DNA of 64,000 bases from Sipunculus nudus. Its lineage: Eukaryota; Annelida; Sipuncula; Golfingiida; Sipunculidae. Positions within the stretch are counted from its first letter, which is position 1. Every line of letters starts with the position of its first letter. The stretch spans positions 21,740,058-21,804,057 of the forward strand of contig CM049310.1 of NCBI GenBank assembly GCA_026874595.1, read 5' to 3'. The position numbers were made by a program, and so were the translations under genes. The notes beneath the pieces are model-generated. The model was not told where the DNA came from and searched no databases. It saw only the letters and a program-made list of their open reading frames with translations. Positions 23,866-35,170 of the stretch are shown one piece after another.

Positions 23866-24090
23866 CCTTGGGGGCGTATCCAAGATTCAGGAAAGGGGGG
23901 GGGGTCCAATCCAAGAGCACTCATAAAAATCTAAACAAAACAGGTTCCCAGATCCAAAAGGGGGGGGGGGGGGAGCGTCCAGGCCGTAAAACTGAAACAC
24001 TTAAAAACCAGGTTGCAGCGACAGGAAAAAGGGGGGGGGGGGGCAGGACCGCCTGGACCCCCCCCCCCCCCCCCCCAGTTCCGCTTCTGG
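23866..24090. mobile_element. Poly-G hAT-like MITE
   Basis: Left end TTGGGGGCGTATCCAAG, right end CCGCTTCTGG, with three poly-G tracts and one poly-C inside. The end pair resembles CAGGGGCGGATCCAG / GGATCCGCTTCTG at 55027-55180. The first duplication unit has the same element truncated at 22279, which shows the duplication break fell inside it. Confidence 0.4.
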
Positions 24091-24177
24091 TACTCAGTAA
24101 TTTTGAAATGGGGTTCCAAACTGGGTAATGCCTGACATGTGAGGGGGAAGGGCGATCGGGGGGGGGGGGGGGGGAGG

Positions 24178-27100
24178 GTTCATGGGGTGACCGTGAGTTC
24201 ACTACCCAGAACCTATTTTTATTGTAATGGTAGGTCTATTGAGATGGTAGAAAAATTAACAGTAATTTTCCCCTCTGACGTGCTCTAATTATATACTTAG
24301 TTTTTACCGCGTTTTTATCACACGTTAAAATCAAGTTAGCCTGCAATATCAGCGTGTTTTCATAGTTCATTGGTTCCCAGAAACTAGCTTTCCGTCTATC
24401 CATGCGATACTTGTTTGCTCGCATTGTCTCAATAAATTAAGATATTGCCTTTCAAGATTTGCTTTTATTTTGGTCGGTTCTACATGCTGTCGGCTCTAAG
24501 GGCTGTCTTGCCATCGTACAACTTGACTAATGATGTAGATCAAAAGATCACTCTGTCTCTCTACCTAACTCTCTACCTACAGCTACATGTGTTATAGTGT
24601 AAAACCAGGCTGCAGTAGGCGCGTAGTTAAAAGATCTACTCCGGAACTGTCCACTAATGAGGGCCATCTGGCAGATTAAGCCTGCTGGTGGTACAAACAG
24701 TGCTTGCTCCAGCACTCCCTGGTCATATTATATAGCATTTACCCTGTTAATGAAAGTCAGCTACTTTCTGTGTAATCGCCTCTTTTTAAACTATTTTATC
24801 AACAGAATGAGTGAAGGATTTCCTGGGTTATCTGTAAGCAGATGGATTGCCTCTATTTGTTGGAAAAACGGCCTGTTATTAATAAAGGCCTATGACTCAT
24901 GTTTTAATGGCTAGTGTACTACAAACACTTGTCTAAACCATGTTGAAATCTCTTTAAAATTACAATATATATTTTAAATCTGCCAATCAGGTTAATTTAA
25001 ACCAGATATATCTTCAACCTCAGGGTGAGTTCTTAAACCTCAGAGTAAGAGGAGCCAAAACATTAGGAACCACCCCATCAGACACTGAGTTACATTCGAA
25101 TATTATACATATGAAATATATAATAAATTTGAAATGTCCGTTTTGTGTCCACTTGGTGCCATCATACGACCCTAGGTAATCACCGGTGTATAATCCTTAT
25201 TAATTCTTTGGTCAATGTCAGTCAGTATGAAATGGAACTTAGCTGTTTCATAAATGTTGAAATCTTCAGTAAAAGTTAAATTTATTTTTCACTATGACTT
25301 GATCAAATTATTAATATAACTTCATTATGTGGACTATTATTTCTTATCTTAATTTATGCTTATGGCTTATCTTATTCTCTTAATATGTTGATTGTTTGCA
25401 ATACTTTTACAACAAGTGGTTCAGGATCCAGTGTTAAAAGCTCAGCAGGTGTTAGGAAATTAATCTTATAAGTCATTATGTTTAAAGATATAATTGATAT
25501 TTTCCAAAAAACTGTCATTAATCCAAATAATTCCCTAATTGATAGATTAAAAAAAAATCTAGTTAAAAATTAGGCATGACATATACACTGTCTCTGTCTT
25601 GTTTACATTCGTGAGGTGATAAGCACATGTATACAGTCTGATCTATTTCTCCTGTGATATCAATTTTGGATTTAATTAAATCTCACAGCTCCTATGTGTG
25701 GCTTCAGTAGTTCCCTATGTTATCCATCTGGTAGCATTTAATTCTAATTATCTATGGTCATTTACAGATTAAGTGATAGGTACACTAGATTATACACACA
25801 GCCCTCTATGTCCAGCCTACTGCTGTCGGTCACAGCCTCTGGTCACTATACACTGTTTGTACCACCTGCAGGCCTATGTGACAGCTTGCAGGGAATTCCG
25901 GATAAGGTCCTTTACCCCCAGGGGCGAGACACAAGGTGCTGCATGCCACAGCAAGCCAGTCACCGCTCCGCTGTGCGCATGCGCTGTGATGTGTGGGGCT
26001 GGAGGATTATCTACCTGGGGTCGTGGTCAGCCAAACCCGTAGTTCACTTCAAAGAACTGTATATTGACTAGACAAGTGCCTGTGTTACTTGGAATACTTT
26101 GACTCCCTGTAGTTTAAAAGTCTCTGAGCCAATCTGGTTCATTTATATATCATGCATTATATAGCCTGAAGTATAGCCCAAACTTATGGTTAGTTAGTTA
26201 CGGACAACATGTTGTAACACTCAAGAAATTAACGATGATAGCAGAAAATGAGGAAATAATGAAACACATAATACAGTTAATCCAGCTGTAAGAATTATTC
26301 TATGAAAGTCCCATTCTACAATAATTTATTTACATATGTGCTAGGTTATAGCACCGATACAATGGTGTTATTCATATTGAAAGTAGTTTTTTTATTAGAC
26401 AAGTTATTCGGGGTTAAAGCTTAGACTGAAAACACAGATTTAGCTGTCACCGAGACGATATAGCATGCAAATTATAGCCTCAGGCTATGGCTTATTCTTC
26501 AAGATCCTCAGCTACTGGGCGATCAGCTATATATACGTTCAGCAGACTGAGTCCAGGGACCTAATGGCTTGGCAATGTAGTAATATTAATAACGTTGTAG
26601 TATTGTGAACTCGGCATATTATCAGAATGCTTCAGAACTTTATGTAATTTTTTACAAAGTGTCATTCTACGAATACAAACATACTTGAACGGAACGGATT
26701 TTCTACTCGATTGTGTGCATTCACAGTGGAGGTTATGCATGTGTGAGTGAATCCAAACCGCACATCATACATGTATAATCGAGCCTGATTAAGGCCACTT
26801 GAAAATGTTATCTATAGTTTAATAAAAGGTGGTGCCACAGGCTTTTTGTCACGGAACCACTTTGTAGCCACGCCTCGAATATGCACTTTTTTTTATCTTG
26901 AACTGCGGGGATCGATGTAAAGTGTGTCCTAAGAGGGGTCATTATTTCAAATTGAAACTCAAGGGCCTATCGCAGCGCCATCTGTTGCCAAATACGATTG
27001 TGTAACATTGCAGAAAGCCGTTTGCTTTTCCGACCAAAGCTTTACAACCTACGCTACAGTGTTGCTGAGATCTTTAGGCATGTTGTAACTATGGCCCGCG

Positions 27101-28346
27101 CAAATGTTCACCTGTCACTGGTGTGTTATTCTCTTAGCTATTGATATTAAAATAGTTCAGCCAGTCGTCATAAAATATTAAGCACCCTATATGTCGTATT
27201 TAGGATGAAACTAAACTGGTCTTCTAGTGCAAAATCATGAACGAAAAGGCCAAGCTCATAACATTAACGATCGCACGTGCATGGCATTAATTTTTTTTTC
27301 AAATGTACAGCTTTATATCTGGAGTAATAAAATCTGGTATGCGAAGGGATTAGATGTTTATTAGATATTTGATTAAAGTTAATTACAGTTTTTATATTTG
27401 CACTTGGATTAACCAACTCAGTTTGTGTGCATGTGTCTGTGAGTGTGTGTGTGCGTGCGAGGAGGGGGGCCTCTTTCTGAGAATCCGAGTTTATTCAGTC
27501 TTTATAATTTTGCTTCGTCCTAATGAATGCATCACCTCTGCATCTTGTACGTACCATGTCTCCTGAAACCTCCACTCTATAGATCCGAGGAAACACATGC
27601 ATGTGACACTCTTTTTAACCGTATATTAATATGTGCACATCAGCTGGATCTGTTTACTGAACTCGGCTCTGGCCTAGTTACATATAAAGGAATACGACTT
27701 CAATAGTCTTCGCACACGTATATATATATATCTGTGTGATTAGACAAAATAAAAATTTGTTTGACCCATTAATAGGTTAAATTAAGACAAATCGTTACAG
27801 GATAAACAGAATCACCCGCTAGAATACGTATAAGAACAAACTGAATCAATATTACAAAATATGACACATTTCTTGTCTATGTAGGTATATATAACTGATT
27901 GTCTCAGGTAGGAAGGTATGCGTTCTTTCCCGTTCGGTGTGTGTTTGTTCACAATATAGCTCAAGCAATCATGAACAGAATCTTATGAAATTTTCAGGGG
28001 ATTTCGAGAATGGGCCATTAGATTTTGGTGTGGGGCTGCCTAATGATCCGGGTCAAGGAAGGACTTCCAGGAACAGATGTACATTCTCTGATGAACGAAT
28101 GAATCTGGAAATATTTGCCCAATAGATGAATACAAACACAGTTGGGGGGGGGGGGGGTACTTCTCCACCAATGAACTTGGCAGTATTGGCCGAATAAAAG
28201 AATGAAAACACGTTTGCGAGGTGAATCCAACAGTAAGGATCCCCTACATGGCGGAGGCCTGCATTCCTGAGAATGCACATTTCTAGTTAAAGTCATCTAA
28301 CATACTGGCATACATGTCGGAGGTGTGAGAGCGAGAAAAAAATCAC

Positions 28347-28350
<4 letters not shown>
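24178..28350. other. Intergenic DNA, no gene recognised
   Basis: Mostly AT-rich. A GC-richer island at about 25820-26050 contains GTGCGCATGCGCTG, an NRF1-like palindrome, and two overlapping open frames (25754-26071) without recognisable domains. A poly-G run lies at 28143-28157. I see no exon structure I can defend. Confidence 0.4.

Positions 28351-28404
<54 letters not shown>
28351..28404. repeat. (TA)n microsatellite
   Basis: About 27 TA units. Confidence 0.95.
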
Positions 28405-28407
<3 letters not shown>

Positions 28408-28473
28408 CCCAACTATCTTATATTATATTTCCCAACTATCTTATATTATATTTCCCAACTATCTTATATTATT
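28405..28473. repeat. 23-bp tandem repeat, three units
   Basis: TTTCCCAACTATCTTATATT with TTA/ATA linkers, starting at 28405, 28428 and 28451, directly after a (TA)n tract. Confidence 0.9.
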
Positions 28474-30101
28474 TTCCTGAGAGATATGAAGGTGTCTATA
28501 TAATGACCTTCAACAGGCCCATATACCATCAAATGTCAAGAGTCATTGAGAATTTTAGGGCGAGACTATTCGTTCTCGCAATAATTAAATAAAAAACAAA
28601 ACTTGGTAGCATTATATTATAGAACGGAAAGGCTATAGGGATTGTCACCACGGCCACGGCATTAATGACTAGCACTGGCTTAATGCATACATAAATACAT
28701 ACTATAGGTGTCACATACAAATCATGATTACATGAAAAATGAATCATTTTCAGAAAATGAAAAAAAAAAAAATAATAACAAGCTCTGTTAGTTTTTGCTT
28801 TTTCGGGTGTTTTGTAAATAATTGTGCATCCAGATAAAGCAAACATGTTTACCTGTCCAAGTATCACTGAGACAATGACTTACCTCCGGACAGGGTTGTA
28901 CTCTGAATCTTGGAGTCAAAACTGGAAGTCATGTCGTATAATTTTATTGGTCAAACATCACTTTAGGTGAAGAGTTGTTAATCTATCCCGGCAGTCCGGC
29001 TGATCAGAGACTTTCCAGTAGAGTTACTCAGATGACGCCCTATATATACAGCGAGCTGTCGCGGAGAAATCTAAGGGATGTCACTTGTGCGAAGTCCCCC
29101 ACTCGACTGCTGCGCCTTGCAGCGTCCCTCGTCAATATATAGACACGGCCCACTTTCTGTTTCCCCCGTGTGATACACTGATCGTATGCGTTAACCCCGT
29201 ACTAGGGTGCGCTGCTTTGACACACTGTCAGCATGCTGTGGAGCAGTCGTGCTGTCGTCTTGTCATGCATGGTCCCTTTAATGAAGCCTAAATATACCTA
29301 AATATATTTTGGTATCCGACGTTTATTTACGCAGTAGGTATTATACGTATACACTTCCAGTGGGGAGGTTTGTTTGCTGGAGCTTAAGGAAAAAAAATTA
29401 CCTTTGTAAAACATATCTAATAAATTAATCATAAACTCATGGTATATGAATGGACATTATAATAAAGTTATAACCAATTTTTTTAATTTGTTATTTGTGA
29501 AATTTTTATTTTCAACCACTAATTTATTCAGTAACACGTTTGTGCGACATGATATTAATACCTGGCACATGCAGAGTTTTAAGTGATCACTAGGTCATAA
29601 AAAAATGAAATTAGGGGTCCATATGTTATGGTTTATGGCCTTTGCAGCAATTTTTGTCCCGCGGTTATTTATTTGTTGCACTGCATTAGTAATGATTACG
29701 ATGAATTAAGCTTATTAAGTCTGCTGTGCTGTGACCATGGCTCTTCGTCCGCCGTCTGGTCATAAAAATTTCACGTTTTTTGACCAGTATATAAGGCTAC
29801 TTCAATCAGTTTAGGAGTTTGTTCCCATAAATTCTGTCACCTTAGGCGTCCGAACATTAGGAACTGTCTGACTCATGTTGACTAAAACCCTCGCACGTTT
29901 AACACGCTGAGACCAAACTTTACATATTCTATGGATTTTGAAACGGCGCTGGCAATTTTTTTAAAATGAGAATATAAATGTTAAGAGAAAAATGTGAAGT
30001 TTTGCCAACAAATGGAAGGATACAAAAATGTTTAGCTACTTTTAAAATTATGCATATGAATAATATAAAGTTTCATCCATTTTCAGTGACACCTACATAT
30101 A

Positions 30102-30108
<7 letters not shown>
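28474..30108. other. Intergenic DNA, no gene seen
   Basis: AT-rich with short unrelated open frames at 28529-28867 and 29085-29291; neither shows a family motif. Confidence 0.45.

Positions 30109-30170
<62 letters not shown>
30109..30170. repeat. (TA)n microsatellite
   Basis: About 28 TA units with one TT interruption. Confidence 0.95.
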
Positions 30171-30455
30171 ATTACGATGTCATTTAAGGGATCAAGGCAT
30201 GAGCTTAAATTAGCAAAATTAATACGGAGGACTGGACCCATTCACAATAAAATGATTTAATCCGTGAAAAAAAAGAAGCTGTGTGTCCGCAGAACAATTA
30301 TTTGGTTGTCTTGGCCTTTGATGAAATTCCCCCTTAATTGTGCCAGGAGTTTATCCAGCCTTGTCTTAAATGGCTGTTGTAACGGATGAATTAAATATGA
30401 CACCTGTTTTTTCAGACGGATTTCCGGTATACCAATTCCTCCGCTGTCGCATGCA

Positions 30456-30725
30456 TTTATAAAACAAGAGGTAAAAAAAGAGGCAAACAGTTTAAATATA
30501 CAAAACGTCACGGAAGGTTTTAAGTCACTGCTCACGTAATCTGAAGTGTTTAGGACACGAGTCGCACGTTGAACAGAGGGACTTGTAAAAAATGGTATTT
30601 ATAAAACAGGAGGTCCAAAGTTTAAATATCAAAACGTCACGGGAGGTTTTACGTCACTACTCACGTAGTCTGAAGTGTTTAAGACACGAGTTGCACGTTG
30701 AAGAGATGGACTTGTAAAAAAAGGT
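30456..30725. repeat. Two-unit tandem repeat with ACGTCA motifs
   Basis: Unit 1 (30456-30597, 142 bp) and unit 2 (30598-30725, 128 bp) share TTTATAAAACA(A/G)GAGG at the start, AAAACGTCACGG, CTCACGTA, CTGAAGTGTTTA and GCACGTTGAA, and a shared end GACTTGTAAAAAA. Divergence is visible, so it is not recent. ACGTCA (CRE half-site) occurs in both units, twice in the second; regulatory use is speculative. Confidence 0.8.
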
Positions 30726-32268
30726 AGAGTTATATACTAGTATGTCATATAGCAGTTGTCGGCCACAGGATATTAGTATATATATGGTATATGATGAGGA
30801 ATCATGCCTCTTGTATATATGTCACTACTAATATATCACCACTTGTGGTTAATTGATACTAATTAATGTCTTCACATGTTTGCTTCATTCAAAGTCGTAT
30901 ATAAACTTTTCCTCATCGCGTTTATAGATTATCGGATCCTTATACATAAAGGCAGTAAAGATCCATCCACAAATGAACGTGCACATGAAGGAAGTTAAAC
31001 TGGGGGTTAAGGCGTTTTACTACGGAGTGAAAGTTCCATGCAGGTCCTCACCGGTCAGTGCCTAAAAGCCACAATGGCAAAACGCCAAGATCATGGTACC
31101 TCAAACATTCGCTCTCTTATCTTAAAGGGGCCTATATTTACATACCAGGTTTGTTCAATATATAGATTGAAAAGTGTTTCCTCATTAAAATATGATGGTA
31201 TCATTTCGTTTCAGTGCCGATTACTTACACCTGTACACAAGTTTGCGATCAAACATAAATATAACGTGTACGCCACCAGGTGGCCGTATCGCGCAACTGC
31301 ACAAATCGAGAATTTATAAGCTTCCAACCAGAGTTTCTTTTGTTTCTGTTTCATGTTTCCTTAAATCTTTTCGATTTCTCGCCCATGAGCAAGATCAGAC
31401 CTGTGGTCACGCGGTCGTCTTGTTATTGTAAACAGAAACACATCGACTGTATTAACTCTCAGAACAGTATAACACCGTGTAAAACAAGTGCATAGCAGGT
31501 AGGTATGCCCGGGATTGGTTCGCTTGAAAACTCAGGTATTCAGTCAAAATTAACTAATAGCGCGTGAGATAAAAAAACATATTACACCACATTAGATATT
31601 TCATCCCTATATATAAACGTCTGAATGCTAGCGTGTACTGGCAATCCCGGTACACTTGTTAACTTGCATGTGCAAGGATGTTGAGACCCCCCCCCCTTTT
31701 TTCTAAGATCTTGTAGGCTGTATCCGCCCCTGTTCATCCAAATTTAATAGAAATATCACTAACAGGGCATAGACCTAAAATTGGTATCTTACTAAAACAT
31801 GAAATGGAAATAAATTTATCTTATTTACATGACATTTTTCTGTTTAACCTTTTTGTGGTCTCAATATTTTATCAATTATTTTTTTTACAATACCAATTAC
31901 TGCGGAGTTGCTGTAGAAAACGTTAATTGGACGTTACTACAAAAACCAAGATGCAATTTTCACCTCGAATGATTGTTTTCCTGCGTTTACTCGCGGTAGC
32001 CAATTACCCGAAAACAAAATACCTATACCAGAATATAGCCAACCACAAAGAAAAAAAGTATATAGTACCATCAGTCTGTTTCTTTTTCTCAGAATGATTT
32101 TGATTATTAATTATATACACTTTAATTATGTATCAATAAAAAAAAAACAATTTTTGATTGTTCAAGTGAACTGCATGACACATAACGCTTAATTATGCAT
32201 GGTTGTGTGTAATTGTGTTTGGAAAGTAACATTTTGTCATCGCTCCACTCACCATTTATATTTAATCA

Positions 32269-32269
<1 letters not shown>
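30726..32269. other. Intergenic DNA, no gene seen
   Basis: Overlapping short frames at 31038-31495 have no recognisable content. Poly-C at 31688-31696. Confidence 0.45.

Positions 32270-32313
<44 letters not shown>
32270..32313. repeat. (TA)n tract at left edge of element 2
   Basis: About 22 TA units running directly into the LTR start TGTAACGG. Together with the tract at the other edge it appears to be the insertion target. Confidence 0.95.
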
Positions 32314-32317
<4 letters not shown>

Positions 32318-33027
32318 ACGGTCCAGCCCCGGTGCGGAGTGCAGACCGATGTTGTGGTATTTTAACGCGCCGTCCTCCCAGAAACGAACAACCAAGGACA
32401 TGTGGCGTTACATCATTTAATGACCTGATGAAGAAAAGACTAATGTAATGTGACACGAGTGGTGTCGACCAAGTCCTATGGCAGAGTCACTTTTACATAT
32501 ATACATATAAGCGATACACAGAAATACAGAAAACAGCTTAAATCTAAAACTTCCAATGAAGGCATTATGTACTACTTTACAAAACACTGAACGCATTATG
32601 TACTAAAATATGACTGCGAGTAACTGGATGAAGGCATTATAAAGACTATTTACGAAACACTAAAATATGACTTTGCGAGTTCGAAAAGGAAATAAAATGG
32701 CTGATATTAACAAGGCAACTGTAAGAAACAATTTCTCACCTAATGAAGAAAAGACTAATGTAATGTGACACGAGTGGTGTCGACCAAGTCCTATGGCAGA
32801 GTGACGGCTGAACGGACTTCTGGTCCGAGGTTTCCGCCACTCTGCACACTGTCAGGTGTTAGTTATTATGTTATTGAAGCTTTAATAATTTGAATAACAT
32901 AGCAATACACAAGCGGGTTGTTGACGACCCGAGCAATTAGGTCTTGTGTGAAAACAACCAGTTCTGGCGGCCTTGTCCTGGCGAAAAACACTTGTCCCGG
33001 CGATATAAGAAATAAATACTCGTTACA
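32314..33027 (-). repeat. Element 2 3' LTR
   Basis: TGTAACG...CGTTACA, with 7-bp inverted ends. It contains a 66-bp direct repeat (about 32423-32488 and 32742-32807) with GAAGAAAAGACTAATGTAAT and GTGGTGTCGACCAAGTCC. Confidence 0.95.
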
Positions 33028-33038
33028 CTCTCCCCCCC
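33028..33038 (-). other. Element 2 polypurine tract
   Basis: Minus-strand GGGGGGGAGAG abutting the 3' LTR. Confidence 0.8.
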
Positions 33039-33218
33039 GGTCCCGCCAATTTTAATATATCAGATATTATGTTTAAAACTTCAGTGATTTATACCAGTTC
33101 GCTCTTTATGATGGTATGTTTGAATATCACGATGGTTTTGACCAACATAGTATATAATTCTATGGAAGTTTATCTTAGTAACTTTTGAGGACCGACCATT
33201 TATTTGTTGGACATTGTA

Positions 33219-33284
33219 TTACCTGTTCTTAAATCCTACAATGTAATCACCCGGACGTAATTTGGCGGGTAATTGCCGTTGTCG
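33219..33284 (-). pseudogene. Element 2 pol C-terminal fragment cut off by insertion
   Basis: A short coding piece ending near VGFKNR. It is the continuation of the pol tail that breaks off at 35165. The 6 bp TTGTCG (33279-33284) is repeated at 35165-35170. Counting bases, leaving out the insert and one 6-bp copy keeps the reading frame across the gap, which is strong evidence that this is a simple insertion. Confidence 0.75.
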
Positions 33285-33321
33285 TACGGAGCCCGGGAGA
33301 CGACATGGTGAAAAATATTTA

Positions 33322-33605
33322 TTAATTCGTGCGCACGAATTACTAATCCGTGCGCACGAATTACTAATTCGTGGCCACGAATTACTAATCCGTGCGCACG
33401 AATTACTAGGTATGAAAAATATATTTCCAAGGTGGAAAAAATATTTATTAATTCGTGCGCACGAATTACTAATCCGTGCGAACGAATTACTGATCCGTGC
33501 GCACGAATTAGTGACCAATGAGAACAGCTCTCTTATGTTGCTGGCTCAATGCTCATTGGCTACTAATTCGTGCGCACGAGTTATTAATTCGTGCGCACGA
33601 ATTAC
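33322..33605. repeat. Palindrome array, left arm
   Basis: Nine copies of AATTCGTGCGCACGAATTA-type palindromes at roughly 21-bp spacing in two or three blocks, with variants CCGTGCGCACG and CGTGGCCACG. Blocks are separated by TATGAAAAATATATTTCCAA and GGTGGAAAAAATATTTATTA. CCAATGAG and CTCATTGG also occur in inverted form. Confidence 0.9.
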
Positions 33606-33861
33606 TAGCCAATGAGAAGCAAGCACACAACTGTGTCTAGGCACAGGCAGGCAGTTTCAGCGGGCATACACGGTTGTCAAAATGGAGCCCAGCGCCTTCC
33701 GACAATTCCGTGACTTCCTACCTTGGAAAATTCCGAATTCTGTATATTGAAAATAGAAAGGGTTTTAAGCGATTTTTAAAAAATATAAATATAAAACTCA
33801 CAGACCCAGATATGCCGTGCATGGTGGAAAATTTCTAAGTAAGGCTTTCTCTGGTCAAACG

Positions 33862-34440
33862 AAACAACAACGAACCTTATAATCGTTGGGGCATAATGGG
33901 CACATTATTATAGACAAAGCCGATCAGGCTACAATTTTTAACAGTTATTTTGCTTCACAAAGTAACTACAGTTACAGTTCTCAACCGCCATTGACGATGA
34001 TGCTAAATTGCAAATAACACAAAAAACTAGGTGAAATGAACTTCACAGAACTTCTCATGTCATATTTGGAATTCACTTTCCTGACAGGAACACATAAACA
34101 TGAAATGTTTGAAAGCAAATAAGCTTTTGGAAATTTTGAAAAAAATTATAAATTCCATTTCTCTATGAAAGTTTTAGATCGTATGTACAAATCATTAATA
34201 CGTTTAGTACTGGAGTGTGGTGCTTTAATATTTAACAATTGTTCTGTCAGACAGTCATACCAGCTGGAGAGTATACAACGGAAAGCATGTTTAACATGTA
34301 CTGGAGCGCTCTCGACTTCCAGCACTGGAGCTATGGTAAACGAGCTATAAGGGTCAAGTATAAAAATAAGAAGAGAGCTGGCTATACAATCCACATTTTA
34401 TGAAATGATTAACGGACTAGCTCCAGATTATCTGCTAATA
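33862..34440 (+). pseudogene. Decayed LINE fragment inside the foldback element
   Basis: The upstream part reads IIIDKADQATIFNSYFASQS, the pre-RT linker of jockey/RTE-like LINE polymerases. From 34165 a second part reads YKSLIRLVLECGALIFNNC and LESIQRKACLTCTGAL, a LINE RT thumb/C-terminal signature. The catalytic RT core between them is missing, and frames shift at least twice. A LINE piece probably sat in the element core before or after it formed. Confidence 0.65.
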
Positions 34441-34491
34441 TATTAACTCAAACTCTGTCTCATGCTCAGCCCTATACAGTCCGCAAAAACC

Positions 34492-34493
<2 letters not shown>

Positions 34494-34563
<70 letters not shown>
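34494..34563. repeat. (TA)n microsatellite
   Basis: About 35 TA units in the core of the foldback element. Confidence 0.95.
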
Positions 34564-34565
<2 letters not shown>

Positions 34566-34767
34566 TATCGTGTGTGAATATATGTGTAAATATATATGTG
34601 CACTTTTCTAATCTGATCATTTATATATACATATATATATATTCATGTTAATTTGTCACTTTCTTTAAATTTAGATCCAGGACAGCAGTTGCATTAGCCT
34701 TATCGGCTACTTTGTTATCCTATTGTAATAAATATTTTCCCACCTTGCAAATATATTTTTCACACCT

Positions 34768-35128
34768 TGTAATTCGTGCGCACGGATTAGTAATTCGTGC
34801 GCACGAATTAATAAATATTTTTTTCCGCCTTGGAAAATAATTTTTTCACACCTAGTAATTCGTGCGCACGAATTAGTAATTCGTGCGCACGAATTAGTAA
34901 TTCGTGGCCACGAATTAGTAATTCGTGCGCACGGATTAGTAATTCGTGCGCACGGATTAGTAATTCGTGCGCACGGATTAGTAATTCGTGCGCACGAATT
35001 AATAAATATTTTTTCCACCTTGGAAATTTATTTTTTCACACAGTAATTCGTGCGCACGAATTAGTAATTCGTGCGCACGGATTAGTAATTCGTGCGCACG
35101 GATTAGTAATTCGTGAGCACGAATTAAT
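34768..35128. repeat. Palindrome array, right arm
   Basis: About 13 copies of the 20-bp palindrome or close variants at 20-22-bp spacing, in three blocks separated by ATTTTTTTCCGCCTTGGAAA-like and ATTTATTTTTTCACA spacers. Longer than the left arm, as expected if array length changes by slippage or unequal exchange. Confidence 0.9.
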
Positions 35129-35170
35129 AAATATTTTTCACCATGTCGTCTCCCGGGCTCCGTATTGTCG

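Larger units (their letters stand above)
20452..24080. repeat. 1.8-kb tandem duplication, non-coding
   Basis: Unit 1 is 20452-22278 and unit 2 is 22279 to about 24080. Offset is 1,827 at the start, shrinking to about 1,791 because the (TA)n tract is shorter in unit 2. The units are nearly identical outside simple repeats. At the junction, poly-C plus AGTT runs into TTATATAACC, with two or three shared bases. I find no recognisable gene in the unit, which holds one (TA)n tract, several poly-G tracts and a MITE-like end. The short open frames repeat in both units and look like chance. Confidence 0.9.
33285..35164. mobile_element. 1.88-kb foldback-type TIR element with palindrome arrays
   Basis: Both ends start TACGGAGCCCGGGAGACGAC and continue ATGGTGAAAAATATTTATTA before entering arrays of the perfect palindrome TAATTCGTGCGCACGAATTA and variants. 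A 6-bp target duplication TTGTCG flanks it. Left arm 33285 to about 33615 (about 9 palindromes), right arm about 34735-35164 (about 13). The core holds a start-like MEPSAFRQFRDFLP reading soon lost, a decayed LINE fragment and a (TA)n tract. No transposase seen. TACGG ends with a 6-bp duplication fit what I recall of the IS3EU superfamily, but I hold that only weakly. Confidence 0.85.

Noticed and set aside
25754-26071. Coding exon in a GC-richer island with an NRF1-like motif
   Set aside because: No protein family signal, two competing frames and no supporting splice structure.
33322-33605. CRISPR-like regularly spaced palindromic repeats
   Set aside because: The repeats are contiguous at about 21 bp with no unique spacers, lie in eukaryotic DNA and belong to inverted transposon arms.
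33219-33615. Open frames on both strands with NSCARISNSCARI repeats
   Set aside because: They are translations of the palindrome array, open on both strands because the unit is self-complementary and stop-free in some phases. The same applies at 34707-35216.
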